Part shown: positions 1-8,414 of the stretch, piece by piece
How the letters are laid out: each line of letters starts with the position of its first letter
Numbering within the stretch: the stretch's first letter is position 1
Assembly (NCBI RefSeq): GCF_000253255.1
Contig: NC_015583.1
Span: 310,001 to 374,000 of the forward strand
Length of the DNA stretch: 64,000 nt
Reading direction: 5' to 3'
Origin: Novosphingobium sp. PP1Y
GTDB lineage: Bacteria > Pseudomonadota > Alphaproteobacteria > Sphingomonadales > Sphingomonadaceae
The notes under the pieces: model-generated
Databases searched by the model: none
The model's input: the letters and a program-made list of their open reading frames with translations, nothing else
Told to the model about the DNA's origin: nothing
Translations under genes and position numbers: made by a program

Positions 1-741
1 CCTGAAATCGGCATCGCCTTCGATGCGACCAGCGCCTATGCGCACAAGGTCCACGACGAGGCCCTGCGCGCCGACGGCATCCAGGTCGTCGACCTGACGC
101 CTGCCGCGATCGGCCCGTTCACCGTGCCGCCGGTCAACATGCATGCCAATCTCGATGCGACCAACGTCAATATGGTGACCTGCGGCGGCCAGGCGACGAT
201 CCCGATGGTCGCTGCGGTGAGCCGCGTTGCGAGCCGCGTTCCCTATGCCGAAATCGTGGCTTCGGTCTCCTCGCGTTCGGCAGGCCCGGGCACGCGCGCC
301 AATATCGACGAGTTCACCCGCACCACGGCAAACGCCATCGAGAAGGTCGGCGGCGCCGAGAAGGGCAAGGCGATCATCATCCTCAACCCCGCCGAACCGC
401 CGATGATCATGCGCGACACCGTCTTCACCCTGTCCGAGGGCGCCGACGAGGACACCATCCGCCAGTCGGTCAAGAACATGGTCGCCGAAGTGCAGAAGTA
501 CGTGCCCGGCTACCGCCTCAAGCAGGAAGTCCAGTTCGAACGTTTCGGCGACAACAACAAGCTCAAGATCCCGGGCCGGGGTGAGTTCACCGGCCTCAAG
601 ACCATGATCATGCTCGAGGTGGAAGGTGCAGGCGACTACCTGCCCAGCTATTCCGGCAACCTCGACATCATGACCGCCGCCGCCAAGGCGACCGGCGAAC
701 TGCTGGCCCAGCGGCGCATGGCCGCCAAGGAGAATGCATGA
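1..741 (+). CDS. dmpF: acetaldehyde dehydrogenase (acylating), C-terminal part, cut by window edge
   Basis: The frame is open from base 1, so the gene begins to the left of the window; 246 residues remain of a family that is usually about 310. It oxidises acetaldehyde or propanal with CoA and NAD+ to the acyl-CoA, the last step of aromatic and steroid A-ring meta-cleavage pathways. The text VTCGGQAT carries the catalytic Cys, and the stretches SRSAGPGTRANIDEFT and LNPAEPP are typical of the MhpF/BphJ/DmpF/HsaG family. It overlaps the aldolase gene by 4 bases, as expected for a channelling aldolase-dehydrogenase complex. The chain length of the aldehyde cannot be told from sequence. Confidence 0.95.
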   Translation, partial: PEIGIAFDATSAYAHKVHDEALRADGIQVVDLTPAAIGPFTVPPVNMHANLDATNVNMVTCGGQATIPMVAAVSRVASRVPYAEIVASVSSRSAGPGTRANIDEFTRTTANAIEKVGGAEKGKAIIILNPAEPPMIMRDTVFTLSEGADEDTIRQSVKNMVAEVQKYVPGYRLKQEVQFERFGDNNKLKIPGRGEFTGLKTMIMLEVEGAGDYLPSYSGNLDIMTAAAKATGELLAQRRMAAKENA

Positions 742-1778
742 TGGCCAAGTTCAACGTGGAAGCGGGCGAAAAGCTCTATATCCAGGACGTCACCCTGCGT
801 GACGGCATGCACGCCATTCGCCACATGTACGGAATCGACCATGTGCGCGACATTGCCAGCGCCATTGAGAAGAGCGGCGTGGACGCGATCGAGGTCGCTC
901 ACGGCGACGGTCTCTCGGGCGCCAGTTTCAACTACGGCTTTGGCGCACATACCGATTGGGAATGGCTCGAGGCCGTGGCGGATGTGCTCGACAAGTGCGT
1001 CCTGACCACTCTGATCCTACCCGGCGTTGGCACGGTCGAAGAACTTCGGCGCGCCTACGATATCGGCGTACGCTCGGTCCGCGTGGCGACCCATTGCACG
1101 GAGGCTGACGTATCGAAGCAGCACATCGGCATCGCCCGCGATCTCGGCATGGATGTCTCTGGCTTCCTGATGATGAGCCACATGATCGAGCCCGAGGTGC
1201 TGGCCCAGCAGGCCCTCCTGATGGAAAGTTATGGCGCCCAGTGCGTATACGTGACCGACAGCGGCGGGGCGCTCGACATGGACGGCGTGCGCGCTCGATT
1301 CGAAGCCTATGACCGGGTGCTCAAGCCGGAAACGCAGCGCGGGATGCATGCGCACCATAACCTTGGCCTTGGCGTCGCCAACTCGATCGTTGCCGCCCAG
1401 TGCGGCGCGGTGCGCATCGATGCCAGCCTCACCGGCATGGGCGCCGGTGCCGGCAATGCGCCTCTCGAGGTGTTCATAGCCGCGGTCGACCGCAAGGGCT
1501 GGAATCATGGCTGCGACGTCAACCTGCTGATGGATGCAGCCGAGGACCTCGTGCGCCCGCTGCAGGACCGCCCGGTCCGCGTCGACCGCGAGACGTTGAG
1601 CCTTGGTTATGCCGGAGTCTACTCGAGCTTCCTGCGCCACGCCGAAAAGGCCAGCGAGACTTACGGCATCGACACCCGCGCAATCCTCGTCGAACTCGGC
1701 CGCCGCAAGATGGTGGGCGGCCAGGAGGACATGATCGTCGACGTCGCCCTCGACATGCTCAAGGCACGCGACGAGTAA
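738..1778 (+). CDS. dmpG: 4-hydroxy-2-oxovalerate aldolase
   Basis: A 346-residue class II pyruvate aldolase of the DRE-TIM metallolyase family, which splits 4-hydroxy-2-oxoacids into pyruvate and an aldehyde. The N-terminus has the catalytic motif DVTLRDGMHA, the middle has YVTDSGG, and HAHHNLGLG gives the two metal-binding His; the C-terminal domain is the part that contacts the dehydrogenase in known BphI/BphJ and HsaF/HsaG complexes. Start and length match the family. The start overlaps the dehydrogenase stop, so the two are translationally coupled. The upstream hydratase and ring-cleavage genes would lie left of the window. Confidence 0.95.
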   Translation: MMAKFNVEAGEKLYIQDVTLRDGMHAIRHMYGIDHVRDIASAIEKSGVDAIEVAHGDGLSGASFNYGFGAHTDWEWLEAVADVLDKCVLTTLILPGVGTVEELRRAYDIGVRSVRVATHCTEADVSKQHIGIARDLGMDVSGFLMMSHMIEPEVLAQQALLMESYGAQCVYVTDSGGALDMDGVRARFEAYDRVLKPETQRGMHAHHNLGLGVANSIVAAQCGAVRIDASLTGMGAGAGNAPLEVFIAAVDRKGWNHGCDVNLLMDAAEDLVRPLQDRPVRVDRETLSLGYAGVYSSFLRHAEKASETYGIDTRAILVELGRRKMVGGQEDMIVDVALDMLKARDE

Positions 1779-1791
1779 TCGGAGAAGTGTG

Positions 1792-2424
1792 ATGACCACA
1801 CTGGACAAGGCCATCGAGCTTGCCAGCGCGGGCGTGGAAGCGGATCGCCCCACCTTCGTCGTGGCGCTCGGCGGCACCACCAGCGCGAACAGCAGTACCG
1901 AAAAGGCGCTGCGCATCGCGCTGGAAGGCGCGGCGGCGGGCGGGGCCGAAACCCTGCTGATCAGCGGGCCGGAACTCGAACTGCCGATCTATGCGTGGGA
2001 GCGCAAGGAACGCACTCCGGCGGCACAGCACCTTATCGCTTCCCTGCGCCGCGCCGACGGCGTCATCATCGGCTCGCCCGGCTATCACGGCACCATCTCC
2101 GGCCTCGTCAAGAACGCGCTCGATTATGTCGAGGACATGTCCAAGGATGAGTGGCCCTATTTCCACGGACGCCCGGTCGGGGCGGTCGCGACCGGCGCCG
2201 GTTGGCAAGGCGCGGTCATGACACTGACGACCCTGCGCGGCATCGTCCATGCACTCAGGGGCTGGAATACTCCGCTCGGCGTTGCGATCAACACATCCCA
2301 GCCCATGTTCGATGGCGATGGCCGCTGCCTCGACGAAAAGATCGACACCATGCTCCGCGCCATGGGCCGGGAAGTTGCCGAAGCCGCCCGCACCCGCGCC
2401 CTGTTGGAGACCCCTCGCCTGTGA
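1792..2424 (+). CDS. NADPH-dependent FMN reductase family protein (flavodoxin fold)
   Basis: About 210 residues with the NADPH-dependent FMN reductase fold: an N-terminal phosphate-binding loop (ALGGTTSANSSTEKAL) and the flavin-contact motif SPGYHGTISGLVKNALDYVE near residue 85. Members of this family reduce FMN or quinones and can feed flavin to oxygenases. GGAGAAG at 1781 is well placed for the ATG at 1792; a GTG three bases earlier is the alternative. The stop overlaps the start of the next flavoprotein gene by 4 bases, so the two are probably co-translated. The physiological acceptor is unknown. Confidence 0.85.
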   Translation: MTTLDKAIELASAGVEADRPTFVVALGGTTSANSSTEKALRIALEGAAAGGAETLLISGPELELPIYAWERKERTPAAQHLIASLRRADGVIIGSPGYHGTISGLVKNALDYVEDMSKDEWPYFHGRPVGAVATGAGWQGAVMTLTTLRGIVHALRGWNTPLGVAINTSQPMFDGDGRCLDEKIDTMLRAMGREVAEAARTRALLETPRL

Positions 2425-3875
2425 CGGACATTTCATTGCACCGCCCCTTCCCGGCTTCGCAAGTTCCTGCCTGGGACTTTGAAACCCAGGTCGTTGTCAT
2501 CGGCTTCGGCGCGGCCGGGGCCTGCGCCGCCATCGAGGCTGCCGACGCCGGTGCCAGGGTCATGGTGTTCGAACGCAATTCCGGCAGCGGCGGTGCATCG
2601 GCGCTGTCCGGCGGCGAGATCTACATCGGCGGGGGCACCGACGCCCAGCGCGCCGCCGGCTTCGAGGATACGACCGAAGCGCTTGCCGCCTACCTCAAGG
2701 CGGCGGGCGGCCCCTACGCGGACGAGGCGAAGTGCGATCTCTACGCCGAGCAGTCGCTCTCGCACTACGATTGGCTCAAGGCTCAGGGCGTGCCATATCG
2801 CGGCAACTACCTGCCCGGAAAGCACATCGAGCCAGTCGACGATTCCACGCTGATCTGGTCGGGCAGCGAGGCGGCGCAGCCCTTTTGCGATATCGCGACT
2901 CCCGCCCCGCGCGGCCATGTCATCCAGCACGCAGGCTGGGGCGGCGGTCGCCCGCTGATCGACATTCTTGAAGCGCGCGCGCGCGATCTCGGCGTCGAGG
3001 TCGTGGCCGATGCTCGCGCCGTGGCGCTGATCGCCGACGGTGAGCGGATCGTTGGCGCCGTCTTCCGCATCGACAACCGGAACCGCTACGTGAAAGCGGC
3101 CAGAGGCGTCGTCCTCGCAACCGGCGGCTTCGTGTTCAACGAAGAGATGCGCCGCAAATATTGCCCCGAAACCTTCAGCATCAACGCCCCGATCGGCGAC
3201 AAGGACGACGGGACCGGCATCCTGCTGGGCATGGGCGCGGGCGGCGATGCCATCCACATGGAGCAGTTCTTCACAACCTGCCCCTGGACCATGCCCGAAC
3301 CGCACGCCAAGGGCGTCTTCGTCAATGTCGCGGGCCAGCGCTTCGTCAATGAGGACTGCTACCATGGCCGCGTCAGCCGCTGCGCAGTCGACCAGCCCGG
3401 CGGCAAGGTCTACCTGCTGCTGGACTGCGCGCATTTCTCGCAGCCGCTGGACATTGCCCAGATGCGCATTGCCGCCACAGGCGAAACCTGGGAAGAAGTC
3501 GAAGCCGAACTGGAGATGCCAGAGGGCACGCTTTCGGCGACGATGGCGTTCTACAACCGCCATGCACGCAAAGGCTGCGACCCGCTCTTCGGCAAGCGCA
3601 CGCCGATCCTGACGCCGCTTGAGGAAGGCCCCTTCGTCGCGCTCGAACTCGATTTCATGGACAGTTACTTCAGCTTCTTCACGCTCGGCGGCCTGCGCAC
3701 CAGCGTGGACGGCGAAGTCCTCGACCGCGCTGGCCACCCCGTCTCCGGCCTCTTCGCGGCAGGGCGCTGCACCTCCGGGCTGCCGGCATGGGGCCATGGC
3801 TACAGCTCTGGCATGAGCCTTGCCGACTGCACCTTCTTCGGCCGCCGCGCCGGATCGAGGGCTGCCGGCTCGTAG
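2421..3875 (+). CDS. FAD-dependent 3-ketosteroid dehydrogenase-like oxidoreductase (Delta4-(5alpha) type signature)
   Basis: A 484-residue flavoprotein of the fumarate reductase / ketosteroid dehydrogenase superfamily. The FAD-binding GFGAAG loop is at residues 28-33, followed by the acidic end of strand 2 (FER) and a central ATGGF motif. The C-terminus reads GYSSGMSLADC...GRRAG; the Y-x-S there (about Y461, S463) matches the catalytic Tyr/Ser pair known from Delta4-(5alpha)-ketosteroid dehydrogenase. A GTG start at 2421 overlaps the previous stop (GTGA); an open frame continues upstream in antiphase to the reductase gene and is not used. It is a shorter paralogue of the gene at 14678. The real substrate may be any cyclic ketone. 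Confidence 0.8.
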   Translation: MTDISLHRPFPASQVPAWDFETQVVVIGFGAAGACAAIEAADAGARVMVFERNSGSGGASALSGGEIYIGGGTDAQRAAGFEDTTEALAAYLKAAGGPYADEAKCDLYAEQSLSHYDWLKAQGVPYRGNYLPGKHIEPVDDSTLIWSGSEAAQPFCDIATPAPRGHVIQHAGWGGGRPLIDILEARARDLGVEVVADARAVALIADGERIVGAVFRIDNRNRYVKAARGVVLATGGFVFNEEMRRKYCPETFSINAPIGDKDDGTGILLGMGAGGDAIHMEQFFTTCPWTMPEPHAKGVFVNVAGQRFVNEDCYHGRVSRCAVDQPGGKVYLLLDCAHFSQPLDIAQMRIAATGETWEEVEAELEMPEGTLSATMAFYNRHARKGCDPLFGKRTPILTPLEEGPFVALELDFMDSYFSFFTLGGLRTSVDGEVLDRAGHPVSGLFAAGRCTSGLPAWGHGYSSGMSLADCTFFGRRAGSRAAGS

Positions 3876-3924
3876 CCCAGACCTTCGACGCACGCCAAAT
3901 CAGAACAAAATGGGAGAGAACAAC

Positions 3925-4695
3925 ATGATCCTTCAGGATAAAGTCGTCATCATCACCGGTGCGGGCCCCGGGATGGGCCAGGCCATGTGCCGGGGCGCTG
4001 GCAGGGAAGGCGCGAAAGTCGTCGTCTCCGCCCGTTCGCGCGAGGCCATCGAGGCCATTGCGCATGATATCCTTGAGGCAGGCGGCGAGGCTATCGCCGT
4101 TCCCTGCGACGTCGCCCAGACCGACCAGTGCAACGCCCTCGCCAAGGCCGCGCTCGACAAGTGGGGCCGGATCGACGGACTCGTCAACTCGGCCTACTAC
4201 CACCCGGACTGGACCGAACTAGACACCCATTCCATCGAACAGCTACTCACGGCCATGGATGTGATCGCGGTCGGCGGCGTGCGCATGGCTCAGGCCGTAA
4301 TCCCAACCATGCGCGAGCAGAAGAAAGGCGCGATCGTCAACGTCTCGACGCTCGCCAGCCGCAAGCCGATGCCGGGCGAAGGCGGCTATGCCATGGCCAA
4401 GGCGGCGCTCAACCAGATGAGCCGCCAGCTTGCCGTGGAACTCACCGGAACCGGCATCCGCGTCAACACCGCGCTGATGGGCTGGATGATGGGTGCGCCG
4501 CTCGAACAGTACATCCAGTCGCTCGGCGATGGCGCTGAGGCGTTCCGCCAGCAGCGCAGCTCGGAAATTCCCGTCGGTCACATTCCACCCGACGCGGACT
4601 GCGCCAAGGCGGTCTACTTCCTCCTGTCCGATTATGCGAGCGAGATCACCGGCGCCGCTCTCGACGTGAACGGCGGCGACTGGGTCGCGGTCTGA
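3925..4695 (+). CDS. SDR family oxidoreductase
   Basis: A 256-residue classical short-chain dehydrogenase. Cofactor loop TGAGPGMG is at the N-terminus, the usual NNAG is changed to NSAY, and the active site is the Ser in VSTLAS plus YAMAK. GGAGAG just before the ATG at 3925 fixes this start over an ATG 15 bases upstream. It follows the flavoprotein gene by about 50 bases and precedes the SRPBCC gene by 12, so it belongs to the left operon. Probably oxidises a secondary alcohol with NAD(P)+; the substrate is not predictable. Confidence 0.88.
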   Translation: MILQDKVVIITGAGPGMGQAMCRGAGREGAKVVVSARSREAIEAIAHDILEAGGEAIAVPCDVAQTDQCNALAKAALDKWGRIDGLVNSAYYHPDWTELDTHSIEQLLTAMDVIAVGGVRMAQAVIPTMREQKKGAIVNVSTLASRKPMPGEGGYAMAKAALNQMSRQLAVELTGTGIRVNTALMGWMMGAPLEQYIQSLGDGAEAFRQQRSSEIPVGHIPPDADCAKAVYFLLSDYASEITGAALDVNGGDWVAV

Positions 4696-4707
4696 AGGAG
4701 GAACGAC

Positions 4708-5235
4708 ATGCTGGACTGGATGAGGTGCGCCCCCACCCTCGCCGAAGATCCCGTCAGCGGCTTCGATCCCGAGGCCGTCACCGTCAGCGAGACGGTCGAG
4801 ATCGCCGCCCCTGCCCGAATCGTCTGGGCAATCCTGACCGACGTGCCGCGCTATGCCGAATGGAACCCGTTCTGCGTGCGCGCCGCTTCGACGCTGGAAA
4901 TGGGCGCGGCCGTGGAGATGACGCTGGTCAACTACGCCGCGCCCGGCTCACTTGTACCGAACTGCGAATATATCTGCGGCTTCGAGCCCGAGAAGCTGCT
5001 GAGCTGGGAAATGGTGCATAGCGAGGCCTGGCCCTACCCTGCGAGGCGCGATCAGGTGATCGAGGCGACGGGCGAAAATTCCTGCCGCTACCATTCCACC
5101 GACGCCTTTCTCGGCGCCAATGGCATTCACGTCCATCGCTTCGCCGGCCCCTGGATCAAGCGCGCCTTCGATGACAGCGCACGCGCGCTGAAGGCCCGTG
5201 CAGAGGCCATGTTCGCCGCCGAAGAGGAAAGCTGA
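4708..5235 (+). CDS. SRPBCC family protein (START-like fold)
   Basis: A 175-residue protein with the polyketide cyclase/SRPBCC pattern: ETVEIAAPARIVWAILTDVPRYAEWNPF near residue 30, followed by hydrophobic strands and a long C-terminal helix (KRAFDDSARALKARAEAMF). Such folds bind hydrophobic ligands in a deep cavity and either carry them or catalyse cyclisation or dehydration. A strong AAGGAGG lies 7 bases before the ATG. It sits between an SDR and an NTF2-like gene in the same operon, which fits a role on a catabolic intermediate. No catalytic residues can be assigned. Confidence 0.8.
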   Translation: MLDWMRCAPTLAEDPVSGFDPEAVTVSETVEIAAPARIVWAILTDVPRYAEWNPFCVRAASTLEMGAAVEMTLVNYAAPGSLVPNCEYICGFEPEKLLSWEMVHSEAWPYPARRDQVIEATGENSCRYHSTDAFLGANGIHVHRFAGPWIKRAFDDSARALKARAEAMFAAEEES

Positions 5236-5239
5236 AACA

Positions 5240-5776
5240 ATGGCATATACCCTGCAACAACTGAGTGACCTGGAAGCGATCAAGATCCTCAAGCATCGCT
5301 ATTTCCGCGCCATCGATACGGCGGACATGGACCTTCTGGCAGGCATGTTCACCGAGGACATCATGGTCGAATATCGCGGCGGTACCTATAAGGTGGCGCT
5401 GGCCGGACGGGCGAACATGCTCGAATTCCTGGCGAACTCCTTCCACTCGGGGGCTCTCGCGATGCATCACGGGCACATGCCCGAGATCACCCTGACCGGC
5501 GACAACACCGCGAAGGGCATCTGGTACCTCGAGGACATCTTCATCGACATCGAGGCCGGTACCCACACTTACGGCAGTGCCATCTACCGCGACGAATACC
5601 TCTGCGAGGGCGGCGTGTGGAAACTCAGCCGGACCGAGTACGACCGTGTCATCGAAGTGGTTCAGCCCATCGACCCGGCCGCGAAGATCACCACCCATTA
5701 TCTTGCCCGGACCGGTCGCAAGCCCGAAGCGCGCACCGACATCTCGCACCTGATTGAGTGGGATGAGACCGTCTGA
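5240..5776 (+). CDS. NTF2-like (SnoaL-type) protein
   Basis: A 178-residue alpha+beta cone-fold protein with the common start LSDLEAIKILKHRYFRAIDTADMDLLAGMFTED, where the helix pair and the Asp at the pocket are typical of ketosteroid isomerase, scytalone dehydratase and aromatic dioxygenase small-subunit relatives. The chosen ATG at 5240 lies 4 bases after the SRPBCC stop; earlier codons in frame overlap that gene. This is the first of eight such domains in the window. It may isomerise, hydrate or dehydrate a ring intermediate; a non-catalytic binding role is also possible. Confidence 0.8.
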   Translation: MAYTLQQLSDLEAIKILKHRYFRAIDTADMDLLAGMFTEDIMVEYRGGTYKVALAGRANMLEFLANSFHSGALAMHHGHMPEITLTGDNTAKGIWYLEDIFIDIEAGTHTYGSAIYRDEYLCEGGVWKLSRTEYDRVIEVVQPIDPAAKITTHYLARTGRKPEARTDISHLIEWDETV

Positions 5777-5800
5777 ACCCTGACGCGGAGACAATCTGAC

Positions 5801-6760
5801 ATGCTTTCAAGAACGCCCCTCGGCAGCACCGATCTCTCCGTCAGTGTCCTTTGCTATGGCACCAACATGCTGGGATCGGCCATCGATCAGGAGAGCGCCA
5901 ATGCCATTCTCGACCGGTTCGTCGAGCTTGGCGGCAATTTCCTCGATAGCGCACGCATTTACGGCGACTGGATTCCCGGCATTCCCGCCGGCGCCAGCGA
6001 AAGGGCCATCGGCGCATGGATGAAGAGCCGGGGCAACCGCTCCGATCTCGTCATCGCTACGAAGGGCGGCATGTTCGATGCACGCGCGGGCGATTACCGG
6101 ATGCGCGTGAACCCACAGGACATTGCGAAGGATCTCGGCGAGAGCCTTGACCACCTCGGCACCGGGACGATCGACCTCTACTTCCTGCACATGGACGATC
6201 CCGATGTCCCGGTGCAGGAACTGATCGACGCGCTGGCCGAACATCAAGCGGCAGGCCGTATCCGTCACTATGCCGCGTCGAACTGGGCCGCCGATCGCAT
6301 TGTCGAAGCCAATGCCTACGCCAAATCCGCAGGCAAGCCCGGCTTCGTCGCCTCCGAGACGTTCTGGGGCCTGGCCAAGCCCGACGTCGAGGCGGCGACC
6401 CGGCAGGGCTACCAGCACTACTACGAGGGCGAATACGAGGCACTCCACGAAACCATGCCGATGATCGCCTATGCCGCGACCAGTGGCGGCTACTTCGCCA
6501 TGCGGGAAAAGGGCGCAGTCGCGGACATGCTGGCCGCGCGCTATGGCAATCAGGACAATGACCGGCGTTTCGCGGCAGCGCAGGAACTCGCGGCCGAACA
6601 CGGCGTGTCGATCAACGAGATCGTGCTCGGCTACCTCGTCAATCAGCCTTTGCAGACGATCCCGGTCTTCGGCGCCTCCAGCCCCGAGCGCGTCGAGGAA
6701 GGCGTCAAGGCGGCGAAAGTCAAGCTCTCGGCCGGGGAACTCGCGCAGCTTCGCGGCTGA
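5801..6760 (+). CDS. aldo/keto reductase
   Basis: A 319-residue (alpha/beta)8 NAD(P)H oxidoreductase. The catalytic tetrad can be read: Asp in NFLDSARIYG, Tyr in the same motif, Lys in VIATKGG and His in LYFLHMDDP. The end (INEIVLGYLVNQPLQTIPVFGASSPERVEE) is the family's cofactor-binding end. It reduces aldehydes and ketones or runs in reverse. It closes the first plus-strand operon; the next gene runs on the opposite strand, with only about 20 bases between the two 3' ends. Confidence 0.9.
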   Translation: MLSRTPLGSTDLSVSVLCYGTNMLGSAIDQESANAILDRFVELGGNFLDSARIYGDWIPGIPAGASERAIGAWMKSRGNRSDLVIATKGGMFDARAGDYRMRVNPQDIAKDLGESLDHLGTGTIDLYFLHMDDPDVPVQELIDALAEHQAAGRIRHYAASNWAADRIVEANAYAKSAGKPGFVASETFWGLAKPDVEAATRQGYQHYYEGEYEALHETMPMIAYAATSGGYFAMREKGAVADMLAARYGNQDNDRRFAAAQELAAEHGVSINEIVLGYLVNQPLQTIPVFGASSPERVEEGVKAAKVKLSAGELAQLRG

Positions 6761-6781
6761 TCGGTCACCGCGCGCCCAGGC

Positions 6782-7600
6782 TCAGGTCTTGGCCAAAGCC
6801 CCGCGAACGCTATCCACCGCGCGACGCACGCGCTGCTCACGCGTTTCCCCTGCAAGGAGTGCATGATTGCGCGGAATTTCGACACTGATCGGACAGTCGG
6901 GCGGCAGGGCCCGAACGAAACCTGCAAGGTCGAACACGCCTTCGCCCGGAAGAAGCCTCGCGGAAGAGGCCTCCGCATCGAGGTCGCCGCAGTCACACTG
7001 CGCTGGCCCATCGCCCAACTGGCCATAGAGAATGAACTGCTGCGGCGCTGCGGCAAGCTCCGCCACCGTCCCGCCAGAACGCATCAGGTGCAGGAGATCG
7101 ACGTTGACGCCCACCTGTCCCGGCCTGTCTATCGCCATTGCGAGGGCAAGCGCATCGGCGAGCAAGTGCACTTGCGACGGGGGATAGAATTCAATGCCTA
7201 CCCGCAGGTCGTAGCGCGCCGCAAGGTCGCAAAAGGCGCCGAACTTGTCCGTGCGGCGCGCAGGTACTCGGTCGTAGCACAGCACATTGACCAGCCCCGC
7301 CCCGAGTTCTGCCGCGCATTCGAGCGCAGGTGCAAAGGCCCCGACATCGCTGCGTCCTGCAAGCGTGAAGGGATAGGCAAGGTCGAGCGAAAGACCGAGG
7401 TCAGCCAGTCTGCGGGACAGATCCTTGCGCGCCGATCGGTCGCTGCAGAGATCGAACCGCGGCATCAGCGGCAGAACGTCCATCGACTGCATGAAGAGGC
7501 ATATGCCCGCGCAGCCTGCAGCGCTTGCCGTTTCGGCAAGCTGGACCGGGTCGGCATCTACCGCCGTGATGTGATCGAGAGACAGGCGCATGATTGCCAT
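6782..7600 (-). CDS. sugar phosphate isomerase/epimerase family protein (AP endonuclease 2-like TIM barrel)
   Basis: A 272-residue TIM barrel resembling xylose isomerase-like enzymes. Visible pieces are the N-terminal LSLDHITAVD strand, VGIEFYPPSQ with the metal-ligand Glu, VGVNVDLLHLMRSGG with an Asp, a QLGDG loop and VSIEIP-like VSVEIPRNH near the C-terminus, which are the usual metal-binding strand ends. Family members in catabolic clusters act as isomerases, epimerases or 3-dehydroshikimate dehydratases. It is a single-gene minus unit between two plus operons, with a divergent promoter gap to the PaaY-like gene. The ribosome site is weak, so the start is moderately certain. Confidence 0.8.
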   Translation of the reverse strand: MAIMRLSLDHITAVDADPVQLAETASAAGCAGICLFMQSMDVLPLMPRFDLCSDRSARKDLSRRLADLGLSLDLAYPFTLAGRSDVGAFAPALECAAELGAGLVNVLCYDRVPARRTDKFGAFCDLAARYDLRVGIEFYPPSQVHLLADALALAMAIDRPGQVGVNVDLLHLMRSGGTVAELAAAPQQFILYGQLGDGPAQCDCGDLDAEASSARLLPGEGVFDLAGFVRALPPDCPISVEIPRNHALLAGETREQRVRRAVDSVRGALAKT

Positions 7601-7731
7601 CTAGCGCAATTGAAGGATTGGTGCATTTAATAATTACGCATATGCTTCACAATACGGTTTCACAATCATCTATTGCGTCGATATGTTCGGGAAGTAATTC
7701 GCAAAAATCGGCCCGAAGGGAATGTCATCTC

Positions 7732-8370
7732 ATGCCGTGTTACGCTTTTCAGGGAATCGTTCCGGTCGTGGATACCGCAAGCTTCGTCCACCCGCTCGCC
7801 TCGCTCATCGGTGACGTGATCGTCGGACCCGGATGCTTCATTGGCCCCGGCGCGTCGCTGCGAGGCGATTTCGGACGCATCGTCATCGAGGGCGATACGA
7901 GCGTTCAAGATTCGACCACGATCCATGTCTCGTCGCTGCGCGATACCGTCATCGGTCGCGGCGCGACCCTGGCGCACGGCGCGATCATCCACGGCTGTAT
8001 CATCGGGAGCAACGCGCTGATCGGCATGAACGCCGTCGTGCTCGACGGGGCGGAGATCGGCGAGGAAAGCCTTGTCGCCGCGCTTTCACTGGTCAAGTCG
8101 GATACGGTGATCCCGCCGCGCAGCCTTGTCGCGGGTAACCCGGCCAGAGTGGTCAGGACCTTCGAGGCGCATCAGGTCACCTGGAAGAACGACGGGAAGG
8201 GCGAATACCAGCGCCTTGCGCGCGAGGCGCTGACCGACATGTTGGAAGTCGAACCGCTCGCTGCGCCGGAACCTGATCGCAAGCGCGTGCAATCGAACGC
8301 CATTGCCGTGCGCCTGCGCGGCGAAGAAGCGGCCGAACGCGAACGGCGTGCCGCCCGGGACCGGAACTGA
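7732..8370 (+). CDS. gamma-carbonic-anhydrase-like hexapeptide protein (PaaY/CaiE-like)
   Basis: A 212-residue left-handed beta-helix protein. Hexapeptide turns repeat through residues 20-140 (LIGDVIVGPGCFIGPGAS, then LAHGAIIHGCIIGSNALIG), the starting YAFQGIVPVV and the tail VKS...LVAGNPARVVR match PaaY and CaiE, and His residues placed for zinc are present (HVSS, AHGAIIHG). PaaY is a thioesterase that removes dead-end CoA esters in phenylacetate degradation, and CaiE is a carnitine-pathway relative. No paa genes are seen nearby, so a housekeeping role for CoA intermediates of this cluster is inferred. ATG at 7732 matches the family start; a longer frame upstream is intergenic. Confidence 0.85.
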   Translation: MPCYAFQGIVPVVDTASFVHPLASLIGDVIVGPGCFIGPGASLRGDFGRIVIEGDTSVQDSTTIHVSSLRDTVIGRGATLAHGAIIHGCIIGSNALIGMNAVVLDGAEIGEESLVAALSLVKSDTVIPPRSLVAGNPARVVRTFEAHQVTWKNDGKGEYQRLAREALTDMLEVEPLAAPEPDRKRVQSNAIAVRLRGEEAAERERRAARDRN

Positions 8371-8414
8371 AGCGCAAAGCACAGACCAGCCCATAAGTGA
8401 GAGGAGCGCCAAAA

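Noticed and set aside
2433..3893. 486-codon minus-strand frame
   Set aside because: Antisense to the flavoprotein gene at 2421, whose FAD motifs and start overlap are clear.
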